DNA of 64,000 bases from Polytrichum commune (lineage: Eukaryota; Streptophyta; Polytrichopsida; Polytrichales; Polytrichaceae). Position numbers and translations under genes: made by a program. Below the pieces are notes generated by a model, which was given only the letters and a program-made list of their open reading frames with translations, had not been told where the DNA came from and did no database searches. Shown here piece after piece: positions 34,231-48,300 of the stretch (the first letter of the stretch is position 1; the number at the start of each line of letters is the position of its first letter). The stretch lies in NCBI GenBank assembly GCA_950295325.1, contig OX485808.1, forward strand, positions 7,566,501-7,630,500, written 5' to 3'.

Positions 34231-35792
34231 ATATTTAGGCTCGGCTCCTACTTATGGTATTTATTGAACATAAGAATGGTGTCCATGTTTTGAGCATTTT
34301 TATCGTAACATGTGTCTTATTTGGTGTTTGTTCTAATTAACAAGGAGCTTTGCCATACCACTCAAATATAGGTGTTTGAGTGACCAAAAAAAGGCACATA
34401 TATCCACAATATAGACCATAACTTACATAAGAAACATTGTGAATTCCCCCATTATCAGTTTTGAAAACTCAACATGGTGACTGAGTTTCTCAATTCAGTT
34501 TGAAAACTTGAAATAGCCTAATAATAATGAAAATGTTGTTTTAAGTGCAACTTGCTACAAAATCGACTACATAACCACAACTTAATGATGCATAAATTTG
34601 TGCTTATAATTGAGCCCATGTTGGTAAAATTGAGAGGGTTAAGTTGACATAAATAACCCTTTATTTTCTGAGCCTATTTTCATATGGTCAACCATATCTT
34701 ACACCTTCAATTTCATCACTCATTTATAATTTTATAAAAAAATTTGCTCTAGATTTTTTTTGTAGCTACCACTACTGTTACAATACTCATTTCCCACTGG
34801 ATAGTATGGTAGGGTCCACCTCCTGTCATTTAATAGAGTGATTCATTAATTCAACATAACATTTGGTCAAGAGTTGGTTATTTTGCATGGTAACAACATT
34901 TTCTATGTTCGGTAAACGTTCAATGCATGCTTGGCATGCCCAAATGAGTTTGACTTCTAATGAACCGAAATAGAATGTTCTTTGTTCAAATTTCCATACC
35001 CACTTCACACACGCAGTAGCAAAACTTGCCGAACATGGAAAGTATTATGTGCATGACAACCAATTCCCGACCCAAAACCCCAATTCAAAATGTAGTGGAC
35101 GTACTAGACCTCCATAGCTTGTGAATGCAATAGAAAACTCGGTTCTTAGAGTTTCCCATGCACGAAAACAAAATGGGAAGTTCTAGAAAGGGAGCTCCTT
35201 TCGTGATCCGACCTCATATTAAAGCATTGAATGGATTGGAAGGTGGAATGCAAGTTTGACCGGCGAAGGCAACCAAGCCGTTCCATGTTGATCCCACGTC
35301 ATGAGAAAGGTACTTACATGCCACCTACGAGACTCGTCGTCGATATATAACCTTATATTGGCCAAAGCCTCGACGTTCTTCTTCACAACCATCTGAAAAC
35401 AGTAAGGTTGGGGTACAGGAGATGCAGGCCTCCGAGCCCAGAGTCCAGGCATCACTTTGCTTTTCATAGTATCTAACTTAACTTCATAGGCCGGCTTCTA
35501 GAACGGACTCGGGAGGTGAGGTCCACTAACTTATTACTGTGCCTGGTTGACTCGTTGAATGGTCCTCACAAGCTATTCCCGTAAAGTGAAGGGGCCATGC
35601 AGTCAGGGCTCACTCACTGACTCACTGACTCACTGACTCTCTGCCTGCAGCAGAGCAATTGTTTCGATCCATTTGTAAGTTCAACGTGTTTTTGAAGCTG
35701 TAAGGTAGAACCGCCTTTGAACATGAACCTCCTTTTTTAACGTCCAGGCAAGCTGAAGGGCTTAAGGGTAGATGGTTGTTAAATGGTTACTT
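34231..35792. other. Intergenic stretch, nothing recognised
   Basis: No supported gene. A short CACTGACT tandem occurs at 35605-35640. Small ORFs lack motifs. Confidence 0.35.
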
Positions 35793-36680
35793 CCTCTTTC
35801 CAACCACACTGATTGTCCCGATTAGTGCGTGCTACTCTTCAAACGGTCGGGGTGTACCGACCCTTACATTGGTTTCTTGGAGGCAAGGGTTTAGGCTTGT
35901 ATGGGTTGGTTCACCCAACTCTTCTTCACTGATTATCTCGATTAGTGCGTGCTACTCTTCAAACGGCTGGGGTGAACCGACCTGTACATTGGTTCCTTGG
36001 AGGCAAGGGTTTAGGCATCCAATAAGAAATGAGTGTATGGGTTGGTTCGCCCAAATCTTCTTCAAACCACACTGATTATCCCGATTAGTGTGTGCTACTC
36101 TTCAAACGGTTGGGGCGAACCAACCCGTACACTGGTTCCTTGGAGGCAAGGGTTTAGGCATCCAATAAGAAATGAGTGTATGGGTTGGTTTGCCCAAATC
36201 TTCTTCAAACCACACTGATTATCCCAATTAGTGTGTGTTACTCTTCAAATAGTTGGGGCGAACTAACCCGTACACTGGTTTCTTGGAGGCAAGGGTTTAG
36301 GCATCCAATAAGGAACAAGTGTATGGGTTGGTTCGCCCAAATCTTCTTCAAACCACACTGATTATCTCGATTAGTGTGTGCTACTCTTCAAACGGCTAGG
36401 GTGAACCGACCCGTACACTGGTTTCTTGGAGGCAAGGGTTTAGGCATCCAACAAGGAACGAGTGTATGGGTTGGTTCGCCCATATCTTCTTCAAACCACA
36501 CTGATTATCCCAATTAGTGTGTGCTACTCTTCAAACACTTGGGGCAAACCGACCCGTACACTAGTTTCTTGGAGGCAAGGGTTTAGGCATCCAATAAGGA
36601 ACAAGTGTATGGGTTGGTTCGCCCAAATCTTCTTCAAACCACACTGATTATCTCGATTAGTGTGTGCTACTCTTCAAACG
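35793..36680. repeat. 143-bp satellite, about 6 copies
   Basis: Unit starts (GATTATCCCGATTAGTG-like) lie at 35811, 35931, 36074, 36217, 36360, 36503 and 36646: one 120-bp step, then five exact 143-bp steps. The last copy is partial. Similarity is high, so the array is young. Because 143 is not a multiple of three, the repeated ORFs in it (MYGLVRPN-like) are not coding. Confidence 0.95.
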
Positions 36681-38370
36681 TCTCATTTTCAAGTACGTTG
36701 TAATAGTAAACTTGGCATAGTTTGTTATCTCTAGAGGGGGAGTGCTATCATGTGAGTGGTAACGTCTGAGTAGTGAGGGAGTGAAAATACTTGGAATTGC
36801 ACCTACTGGTATCCTATACCATGGAATTTTGCCACAAACAATAAAAAAATAAATTGTAATATGAGTGGAAATGAATTTAAATATTGTTTTTCGGTTCAAA
36901 ATTCAATTCTCCAAAAAATTGCAAGCATGTTCTAAGTGTTGAGCATGATTTAGACTATTTAAAAAAAAACTCGCATAGGTTTGAGAAATGAATTGATGGC
37001 AACATTCTAAAAGAAAAAACTTAAGATCATGGGCATAGATGGAAGTATAAGAGAAATTGCTCACATGAATCAATATCCACTGATTATGGTAATATAAAAG
37101 GAAATCCAAGATCCAAACATACTTACATAATTTGAAATTATTATCACTTTGATTATAGAGAAATTATCACAACAAAGTTGTTTGAACACATGAAGAAGAT
37201 GGGTATGGGGCAAAATGATTAATTGCGCAGACAACACAATGGCCATTTTGTTATTAATGAAAATGCAAAATCAGAACCATCTCATACACACTCACGATAA
37301 CACATGCGTAGCCATAAACTAAGTCATTACCTAATTTAGCCTAATCATGAAGAAAAATGCACTCATTCACCTCGTCGTACATGAACAATGGGTAACAAAC
37401 AATTTGTTTATACCTACAACAAGAGACCGACGCCGTTGACCATGCCATGATCCAAGCAACACCCTTTGCATATGAAGGCTAAACCATAAAACTTGGCGTA
37501 GAAATCATGCCAAAAAAATTGTTTTGTAGAATGAAATTGCCAGATGTTAGACTTCAAAAGTGGGCACTTCTTAAGCTATAGATGTCAAACAATCAAGAGA
37601 ATTTGGAGAAATGGTTAAATTTATGTACTCAATTGAATTTTCCTCACCACTTCTTGACATGGTTTCATTGGAATTGACAAAGTCTACCTAAGCCATATTA
37701 GCATAAGAATTAGCAGTTGGTATTGTATCACGCAATGGTAATAGGATGACATCGAATAGTGAAGAGTTTTCCTTTTATGCAACTACATCGTGGCCACTAT
37801 GTCTACAAGCATGAATGGAGGCACCTAGAAATTAAATGTTGAGAGGTCAATAAATTTGCATAAGCCATGAACAAAACCAACAATGAAGTTCACGTAGCTT
37901 GAAACACCTTCAGAACATGAGAAATACCAACATGTAGATGCATAAGCATCGAGGATAATCGACCCAAGAGTTGTCAAGGCCTCCATTAGGATTTGCAATG
38001 ATTCATATATTTTCTCGCTATCACCTCTCTATGACATTTTGACGTTTATGAGCTGTTTGCTTGCCAATGTGAGAGTATAGTAAATTTCCAAGGCCTTTCC
38101 ATCCACCTCAGCCTCTGCACTTTTCGTTTTGAAAACAAACTCTGATTTGGGCTTTGAATGGAGAAATGTCATGATGTAAAGCCTCAAGTTTGCGTAGTAG
38201 ATCATACCGTTCAAGGTGGTTACCTGAAAACAATTTAACATTCCAATGCATTGAAGAGGGAGAGCTTAACGTAGCAAAGGGGTTAAGGTTTGGAAGTAGC
38301 ACTATCAAATATGTGTGAAGAGGAAAACACAATGACAACTCGTTGAAACCCCACCAATTGGTTTCCAACA
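36681..38370. other. Intergenic stretch, nothing recognised
   Basis: AT-rich, with no gene or clear repeat supported. Confidence 0.35.
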
Positions 38371-38505
38371 CAAATCATTCCTCAATTTCCTACAAATCTT
38401 CGAAGGCTACGAATGTCCTTATATAGTCCTTATATATTCGTAGCCTTCGAAGATTTGTAGGAATGATTTCCTCAATTGTAGCTACGAATGTCCTTATATA
38501 GTCTT
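38371..38505. repeat. Perfect 26-bp-arm hairpin with nearby direct repeat
   Basis: The left arm 38389-38414 (starting CCTACAAATCTTCGAAGG) and right arm 38436-38461 are perfect complements around a 21-bp loop. GCTACGAATGTCCTTATATA occurs at 38406 and again near 38483. The mixture of inverted and direct copies looks like replication template switching. Confidence 0.85.
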
Positions 38506-39757
38506 CAACATCTTTCCTTTTAGGGATAAATAGAGATAAGGGGCCGTCATCAATGAAATATGCAAATGCAAACCCAAACATAATCTCAATATTCTTTTGT
38601 TTGTGGTCATTTCAAGGAGGGATGGTATATGGAGGTGACAAAATATTAGGCTCATAAAAAACCTTCTGGAAACTGCCAAATATGCACCAATAATATCAAA
38701 AACTTCAAAGATACAAGACTCCAAAAAAAACCCAATTTCACATATTGTGAAAAGAATGAGAACACGTTGTCTTGGCGCCCAAAAGTAAAATATGAATATC
38801 ATGGATTTTTTTAAAGAATTCTTATAAATATTTATTAAATTATCAAAAAAAGTCACAACAAAACAACCTTGTACATTCAATAATTACTCCAAAATTGAGA
38901 ATATTATGTCTTGGTATCAAGACTAAAAATCTTACATTTTTGGGCATCCTAATGTTCATTCATGATATTATGTATTTTTTTTAATCAATGTTCCAAATGA
39001 CCCAAACAATGGACCACCGACGCTTTTTGGTGTCTTCAAAAAAACATGTAAGGTTGATGCTTTGTTGTCTTGGATCCCAGATACTACATATTAAGGTGTT
39101 GATTTTTATACTCATAAATTTAAAAAATCAATTAAATTTGGTCAAGTGGGCTTCAAATGACCCCAATAGTGTTTCCCAATTGTCTGGAATAAATCGCAAA
39201 AATGATAAATTTGTGTCTCAAATATGAAAATACAATGGATGATTTGATCCAAACTTCATGTAGATTGTGAAGTATAGGTCATGATTGAAAGGTGGATTCA
39301 CAAATAAAGGCCATGATTCAATATCATTGAAGCTTAAGGCTATTGCCGAATGTGCGGATCTAATGCCAATGGCAATGGCCATGAAGTTTTATCTAGGGGT
39401 AAAAGGTCATAACATCAAGAATTGTGCCTTGGAGGGCACAAAGTTGTTTGGTTCCATCAACTAAAAACTCGACTTGCCACCAAGTGCCAAACGTGACTCA
39501 CATTGACCCGACAAGGTGAACTATTCTATTCCTCACCCAAATACTAGGGCAAAAAGAACATGCATAGAGGAGTCCTTGAATTATGCAAGGCGTGATGTGG
39601 CACATACCACATCAATGTTGAAGATTGACGGCCCTAAATCTTAGTGCACATTGTAAGGTTCTCACCCAACTCTACCAAAAGATGTTGGGCAATGTAGGCC
39701 ATCACATGGACTTTGTGCAATGCCAAAGTGGGAATTGACAAACATGGCACCTTTGCT
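38506..39757. other. Intergenic stretch, nothing recognised
   Basis: No supported gene. Short ORFs on the minus strand have no motifs. Confidence 0.3.
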
Positions 39758-40296
39758 CTAATGTACGGAGAGATGAAGAAGAAGTTCCCTTCCACCAACA
39801 ATTTGGAGTATGGATTTTGGTTTTGCCATGATGACATTTTGGTTTTGCTTGAGTGGCAGAAAGAATGAATATGTTATGCCTATAGTATCCAACACATGGC
39901 TGCTAAAGATAGGAATCGATATATCAAGGGAGAACATATCAATACTAGAGCTCACCATGTTCCAATTGCAGCAAAGGGAGACATTTTTGCCTTGTTGGGA
40001 CACTCCCCATACCTTCATTTCATTATAGTGTGCCAATAAACCATGATGCCCATTCAACTTCCAAAATCTCAAAGATAAGGCATCATAATCCAACATCACA
40101 AACAACGTATCGCATAAAAAAATGACAGATTGATGGACTTATGGACATATATTATGTTGTTGGAGTCACTACCATTTTGTATCCAAGATTTGAAGTGCTC
40201 ATCAACATCGTCTTCAAGGAGGATAACTCCTAATGTGTCACAATTGATGACATCCAATAATACACATGCTTGGACTTAATCAAATTTGTCTTCCAT
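39758..40296 (-). pseudogene. Degraded open frame of unknown family
   Basis: Reading the minus strand from ATG 40296, about 70 codons (DDVDEHFKSWIQNGSDSN, IYVHKSINLSFFYAIRC) contain one in-frame TAA. They then continue after a frameshift near 40105 as a 115-codon ORF (LRFWKLNGHHGLLAHYNEM). Amino acid usage looks protein-like. I do not recognise the family; a transposon-derived gene is possible. It is called a relic because of the stop and the shift. Confidence 0.3.
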
Positions 40297-43200
40297 GGCT
40301 TTAAGAAAGAAACAAAAATTGGTGTATTGCAAACACTTGTAGTAGAGTTTAAAATTCTATCGAAGGTGAATTACGACAACAACTTCATCCACAATCCAAC
40401 ATATACCTATAACAAGGTCATGCGACTGTTTGAACTTGTTGGTGTAGTTAACACAAGTAGTGATGCTAGTTTAGTGTTCGTCGTAATATTTCAAACATTA
40501 GTTGATGATATTCATTATTTCTAATCTATTTTTGGTTTCGTGCAACAATTTATTGGATTATTACAATAAAAATAAGCAATTGACTTAACACTATTCTAGT
40601 AGTCCATGGTAATAGCCCTCCTTATGTTCTCAATTTTCAATATGTTAAAGCAATACATGTGAATGAATTTTAATATATATAGTACTAAATTTAAGTTATG
40701 ACCCCCATAGTCGTGGGAATTTACTATATTGACTATAATGCTCATATGATAAAGCTCATTACTCATGTGTTGTTGCTCACCACTCATTGCTCATGAGATA
40801 GCTTCCCTCTCTCAAGAGATTGGGATAGTTGGCTACTAGCTAGTTTGAATCGTGGATCTATAATTTGAAGCGTTGTAGGCTGTAATGATTTTGCATTGGG
40901 GTGGTAACAAAGGTTGCTTCAAGTTTTCTTTGCGTTCACAGTTGAGAAAGTCTTTGAGGGTTAGATACTCTACTTTCTTTCTTATAAGGTGGACGGAGTT
41001 CCATTTAAGAGACATAAAAGGCTTATTTGAGAGCATCAAATGTGGTTTTGGTGGTGTTGGGATGTCACGGGTTAATCATTGTGATAGATCCCATGATGCC
41101 TTCCAAGTGTTTGTCGTTTTGTGCTAGGTGTTAAATCTTGTTCAACCACATGCCAAGAAAAGTGAGGTTGCTTGACTAACTAACCAAGAGGAGGGTAGGT
41201 GGGTTGGATGCTCTTGAAAACCTATAATGGATCTTTGAGTAGATTCTAAATCTAACATGAAATTATCTTCAAAATCATAATTTGAAAAAAATAAATTACT
41301 TTACAAATAAAACAACATTGAGATCACAAGAATCAAAGTAAATCTAATACCTCTAGTTATACTCAAAGTCACAAAATGCATTTGACACACACTAGTTTGT
41401 GATTGTGGTGTTTAACATATGCAAACATAAGTGCAAAGTTTCTCATGTTGTATGGACTTTGGTATATGTTGCTAATATTGCATCTGCAAGTATAAATATT
41501 GGATGAATGTAGGTTGTGTGGTTGATGACGAAAAAGGTTAAGTTACTTTTGTTAGTTTACCCACCCATTTCGCACTAGCCCACATGACGAAATAGATTTT
41601 CAACCCACAATAAAAGAGGTGCACAACCACTTCAATCAAATAGTATGTTACCACTAGATTTAGATTACATGCAATGTAATAGTTAGTATTGGAGTCTCTT
41701 TCATACATCACGAACTCCAACTCAAGAATAAAAATAACTTTAGGGGGGTGCTAACCAAGTAAATGATGGCACCATCCATAAAGGGACAAAAATTACGTGT
41801 TAGAATTGGGTCACATACACTATTTGACAATTTTGCCAACGTATTTTTCATTGAAGATTTTAATTCGTGCAATTGGAATGGGTGCTAAATTGATACATTC
41901 CAAGTCAATGTGTTACTTTTTTAGTTTCGAATACAAGGACTTTCATTGCAATGAGAAATATAATTTTAACCAATACCAGAACCCCAAATTTGGTTTGGTC
42001 AAAGAGGATGGGGTTGAAGACCAACCAAGGCACATGAGACCAAAGAAAAGAGTGAGAGAGACAACAAGAGTTTTGAACAACATCATCCAAGGCAAAATGA
42101 CGCACAACAACCAAACCAAAATTGAGAAATGATGCTCAATAACAACACATGATTGTAAAGCAAAGTATGAGTCAAGGAGAACATAGGCATTGAAAGTAAT
42201 ACCACTCATTTATTTCATTTACCAAGCAACCTATAACTCAAATTATTCACCTCTATATGGAATAATATGACCCCTTAACATCAACTTGCCTGTAAATATT
42301 TAGTGATCGAAAGTTCTATAGATTGGGTGCCGCATACTTGGTGGATTACCACATGTAGTATTGTAAAAAGGATACAAAAAACATACATTCAATTCCTTTA
42401 TCCCATTATGTCTTCCTTCCTTCCTTCCTTCCTTCATCCTATTCCTCCTCTTCTTTTGTAATTCTCTCATCTTCTCTCCTCCACTCATCCTACATTATAT
42501 GTTCATTAGTATGTCTTTCTTTGCCCTCATATACATTGTGTATTGAAGCTTCCATAAGTGTCCATGTGACAAGGGACCATGAGGGTTGGTAGCGAGCATC
42601 ACTGCATTAGAATACGTGATGTGATAAAACATAATCAGATGTGTGGAATTTCCAATGAATATGCCCATTACTATGTAACCCCCATGAAGTAACCCTTTTA
42701 TCTCAAGTGTTTCATATTTCCACAAAGGAGTGCCTCTCTCCCAAGCACCCACCCACCCTCTTAAATATAAGCTCCAAGATTTTGATTGTATGATCCAAGA
42801 GAGAGAGAAAAAAAAAAAACTTTTGTTTTGGTTGCTTTTGGCATATTACTTACTTTAAGAGTGGATTGGACATCAACTTTAAAGAGATATAAGTTAAGGC
42901 CTTGAGTTTTTGCCACATGTCCATACTAAAGCTTTATTTTGAAAGTGAATACCTTGAATGAGGGTGGAGAATGTTGGCATGTACTAACCAAGCTACCCGT
43001 ACTAAACACTTTCTATGTGTTGTCATCATGTTTGTTTTGATGTAGGAGAATCTCATGTGGAAATTCTAGTTCGGCTCTAAAAGGGATGGACCAAATGTGA
43101 AGTACGGGTATCTCCCTCATTAGCAAATCCTTTGGTTTGAATCTCACTTGCTTAGTTGTAATAAGTTATATTCGGTCTAATTGGATACCCCACCATGAAT

Positions 43201-45010
43201 GATTGGGTGCCAATAAGGCATACTAGGAATCAAGTACTATGGAGGTCATCCACCCTAATATCGTAGCTCTCTAGCAGCTTGGGTATCTTTCTGCCTAATA
43301 ATTAATTAAAATACAAAAGTAAGTTAGGCAGTCCAGAAAACAATATTCTAAAATTTGGCAGATTCAAAAAGTAATTTAAAATAATTAGACATTCATCCAA
43401 GTTATTCCTATAATTCATGGATGGTTTTCTTAATTTCATCTATGGTGACTACAACTAACCTAAACACTTCCCTTAACCAACATTCCTTACCTTAAAGTTT
43501 GTCTTTTACTTGTATGTCATGGTTTTACTTGACAACAATTTTTTCTTTGATTTTATGCTACTTTGTTGGATTCCAATGAATGTCACTTGCGTTATTGTGA
43601 TTTTAGACATTCTTTGAATTTTATTCTTTTTTTTGGACACTCAACAAAATTAATTTCATGTAAATTTAGGCACCTTTAAATTTATTTATTTAATGCCCAA
43701 GCTACTTGAGAGCTACGGTAGTATTCTTGCCTATGCAACCAAAACCTCAAGGTTCTAATGCCTAGTTATTGGCAAAGACATTAGATTTAATCTACTCTTG
43801 AAAGTTGAACGAACATCAAACTACCAAACCACGCATATATGGTTATAAATCCAACATGTACATCAGTTTTTTATTTTATTAATCGAGGTTTTCATTTGGA
43901 GTCACATGTTGTGATTACTTCTTATTGAGAATATTATATTTCATCAAGTAATTAGTGCATGTTCCTTGATGTGCTTATTATATTGTGTGCACCTAATATT
44001 GTTGTCTAAAAATTAGGCTTGTGGACCTATAAATTATCGTGGCGCACTTACAATCATGTGTGGTTTGAAAATTAGGATGGTTTATAAGTCACCACTATAG
44101 TACTAATTAAATGTACAATAATGAAATTCAACAAGGTATCAATATTTTGGTTTAATATTGACATTATAGAAAACATTGATTCCATATTCTTAGTTTTGAA
44201 CATATGATAATGTGGGCTGAGAGAGAGAGAGAGAGAGAGAGGCTCACCTTGAGCATAATCGTGAGCTTGTATGTAAAGTTGAGACATGCTTACAGAACAA
44301 GGTTATGATACAAGTGCTACTGCCTTCTAACATAGGAGGTCCATGTATCTAGGGTGGAAGAGGCATTGGGGGGCCTCAGTTAGTTTGAGTGTTTATTAAT
44401 AGGGGATTTGTTGTTATGTGCACCTCTAGGGTGGATATTATCTTGGCAAGGGGTCTAACTAGTTTCTGGGCTAAAATATGGCGTGGGTAAGGAAATTTAC
44501 ATTGACCAATATTATCATGGTATGTCAAAACTATAGTGGGCCACAATAGTAGGTGTAGAAAGTGTAGCTCTTTATGCTACATAGGTACAAAAACAACTTG
44601 ATTGATTTATTAAGATTTAAAGAGATGCATAAACACCAAATGATAGCATGCACCAACTTTGTACCTTTGTACTTGCTATAGTTTCGACCTCAAGATGTGC
44701 ATAACGGTTACTACAATATTAACATAGTGGGTGAGTCTAGCCCTTACGGTCAAGGTTCAATCACGTCATGAACAATAGCACCGGGTATCATGGTAAGTCA
44801 AACAACTAGAGTAATTCGACCACGAAGAATTTTCCAAATGGCACAACTTCCATCCACAATCAACATGCATGGCTACATGAACCCTCCCTCCCCTCCCTTA
44901 GATATGTACATATTTCCCTTGAGAATAGGCGATGGGTGGGCTTTTATGAATGTCATTTTCTTTGGCACCAAGTAGGTTTATCCATCTATAGTAGCGCCCC
45001 CCCCCCGGTG
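40297..45010. other. Intergenic stretch with microsatellites
   Basis: No supported gene in 4.7 kb. Simple repeats lie at 42412-42435 (TTCC) and 44219-44242 (GA). The (GA)n tract begins just after GGGCTGA. Confidence 0.4.
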
Positions 45011-45354
45011 CTACACTAAATAGGTACATTAGTGCTGGAAACACTAATTGTCGACGAAAACGCTAAATTTAAATTGTCTCTATAGTGTTAGAACACTAAA
45101 TGTCAACTCTAACACTATTTGTACCAAGTAGTAACTCTAAATATTTACATGAGCGCATTTAGTGTTAGATGATATTTTGTAAATCTTGGAATGAAGAATT
45201 GAAGGAAGAAGAATATGAGAACCTCATAAAAGGTATAATTTGTTCAAACCCTATTCAAACACTAATTGTAATATCAGTTGAAAATTAGTGTTTTAGGTAA
45301 CTATTGCATCTAACACTAATCTTCATCTAACACTAATCTACCTATTTAGTGTAG
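45011..45354. mobile_element. CACTA-like MITE (TAGTG family, copy 2)
   Basis: A 344-bp element with perfect 14-bp inverted ends, CTACACTAAATAGG. The interior is full of AACACTAAT/ATTAGTGTT motifs. The ends are related to those at 5253 and 63128, but the interior is only loosely similar, so it may be a sister subfamily. No target duplication was identified. Confidence 0.7.
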
Positions 45355-48300
45355 TAAATACATTCAAAATATTACTTACAAAGTGGAAATTGAACCTACT
45401 ACATCATTTATGGTAGTTAGTGTCATGTGCACTTTTTGTGAAGGGCCTAAAGTAGATGCCTAAAGGTCTTAAAGTGTCGCGTTCACTAATTATCAGTAAA
45501 ACATTGTTTATTGACGTAAGCTCCTTTTTAGTGTGAAAGAATAATTATAACATGACATTTAGTGTAGCACATTGGGATGCTTGAGATGATAATATTGCAT
45601 TTTAGTATATAAGGGGAAGATATTATTGAACATACTAAATGAAGAATATCATTTGTTTACATTTTAGTACGGAAGAGAAAGATATTTTTTAACATACTAA
45701 TGTTAAGTGTCATTAGTGTACACTTTGGTTAACTTGTAGATCATTATGTAACATAGGCATACACCTCATAATATCATTGTACATACTCATGCCAAGTGTC
45801 AGAAGATGACACTACCGATGAAGTTGTTGACCACTAGTGTAACTAGGATACACTTCAAAAGAGAGTAAGTGACATTATTACACATTTGACACTTAACACC
45901 ATAAATGGTGTAGTGGAGTTGTGTAATTGTTAGCCGGGAACCCTCTACCCTTGAGAATTTGGTTTTAGACTTATAGCATTCTATACACAAGAGGTACCTA
46001 TACATAATTGTGTATGGGTACATTGTTACCAACTTCAAATTGGTCAGTCAACCAAGCTACATGGTTGACTACCTTAGCTTGATAACCGCTAAGTCTTTTG
46101 TAGATTTATCGTACTAAGTTGAGTACACTCATATATGACATTAATTCTATGTCGGTTAGGATCTTCTAAAATGTAGTGATCTTGTTCATTTAAGAATACA
46201 AATCAAAGGAAAAAACTCAGTGGTGACCCATCAAATATACATTGGACGATGTGGGTGGTTGTGGTGATGAGGTTGTTGCGCCTCTTTTCCCGACCGTTAT
46301 GAGAACGGTGGACGAAAACAACGAGGTAGAATGCATGGGGGTCAACCTGGACCACTAGCGGTGGGGAGACCACATTAAGTGTTTCATGATTCATGTGCAC
46401 AACTACACCATGTTGGGACATAAAATACTAATGTTTTTATGGGTACATAGTTGCCTAGCATGTGATTGTATGCTTCCCTAGCATGAATGCGGAGATTTGA
46501 TGTTTGATGTGGTACACACGCAGCATCTTTGGTAATTATGGGTGCCAAGGCAAATGTGATCCAATTACAAACCTTTGTGGAAATTTGACCACAAAATTGG
46601 AATACTATTCATATTGGAATGTTTGATTGACTCCCCTTGGGCTTGGTGTGTGAAGGGAGGGGTGAAACCTATCACTTCCACCACTTTGCACTCTAAAAAA
46701 AGTTGATTGCGTCAACTAGGGCTTATAATAAGAGGAACTTAAAATATGCATTATCACCTCTTACCACATTTTGCCGAACTCATGCATGAGAGGAAAAATC
46801 ATAGTGCTACTTTATGCATTGTACATGTATCGTATAGCCTCAAGGCTAGTACTTGCAAAAGCAACAAACACCAAAATAATCAAACGTGAAAAACACACGA
46901 GTATGAGAATATTTAGCATTTCAAGTCATGTACATGTTGTTTGAAAACAACTACTAGAAGCTTCCAATTTGTTATTAATGTTTGTTCCAAACAGTGGAAC
47001 ATCACAAATGTCAATATTAGATCACATTATCTCTTCCATAGCATTGAATACATATATTGTAATATCCAAATAAAATAAATTTATATGTATATATATTGAA
47101 AAAGGTCAGATATCTTGACACTCAATAACTTCACACGCTCGCACACACACAATACTCATGCCAACTTAAAATTTCCTACATCATGCTATTTAAAGGTAAG
47201 TAAATTACTATAGAACTAACTTTATATCATGTGATTCCCATGCCATTAATCCCTAACGTTAGATGGCAAGTCTCTAGAAGGCCACATCCGTTCAACCACT
47301 TAAACAAATCACACGTTGTTTACTTTTGAGGTTAACTTAACAATGAACATTGTTACTACATGAAACCTTTACTTAGATAGAAGCTCCAATCTTAAGGTGA
47401 AGGTGGGATCCAAAGCCCGGAAGGTTGGTACTATAACGATGATGAAGTGTGAGGGTTATGGCACTATTTTAACAACTTACTTGCAATAGCATTGGCCTCT
47501 TGGAGATATGGGGGAGATATGAACATGGTCATGTGTCAAGGTAAATGCAATCAAGTAACATGACTAATTAAGTTGAACCCAAAATTGGAAAGGAACATGC
47601 CACCAATGGTGTTGGAGTCAAAGATGGTTGCATTAATCTTCATGGGTTTAATGTAAGATGGTTTCTTCTCGGGAGAGGTGAAACATGGCACGGTCTCCAA
47701 CATTCCCTTTGTATTTTCAAGGATTACCCGTGTCATCAATGGCTACGATACGAGGAATTACTTTAGAATATGTTTTTACCACTTCTCATTTCACTCCGTT
47801 TAAATCGTCCATCATAGGCAGTGTGGGATCATAGTCCATCATAGTTGTGCTTTAGTCCATTGTACAACTTTGACACTAACTGCAGTAGTAGAGAAATGTA
47901 TTAGGTGGCATTAGAGAGAGACAGGGACAGAGACAGAGAGAGTATTTATTAAGGATGTTATGGGACAAGTTTAAACTCACCTCATTGATTATCTCCACTA
48001 GTTGTGGATTTGGGTTGGTGCTACAATGCCAAGGCACTAAGTTAATGATGTGTAAGCATAGAAATGTAGTTGATGATATTTTGTCTAATACATTTTCACG
48101 CTAATTTGATATAGCTTACCTATAGACACGTGAATTCCCACTGTTAATTGTTGAGTAAGTTTCATCACACAACCTATACAATTAAATATGTCTACCATAT
48201 TGATTCAACATTTAGCTAATAATGTACCCACCGTTGATTTAACTCCCCCTTACATCTTTTAGACCTTGCAACTATCAAGTATATAAGCAAAGACTAGAGA

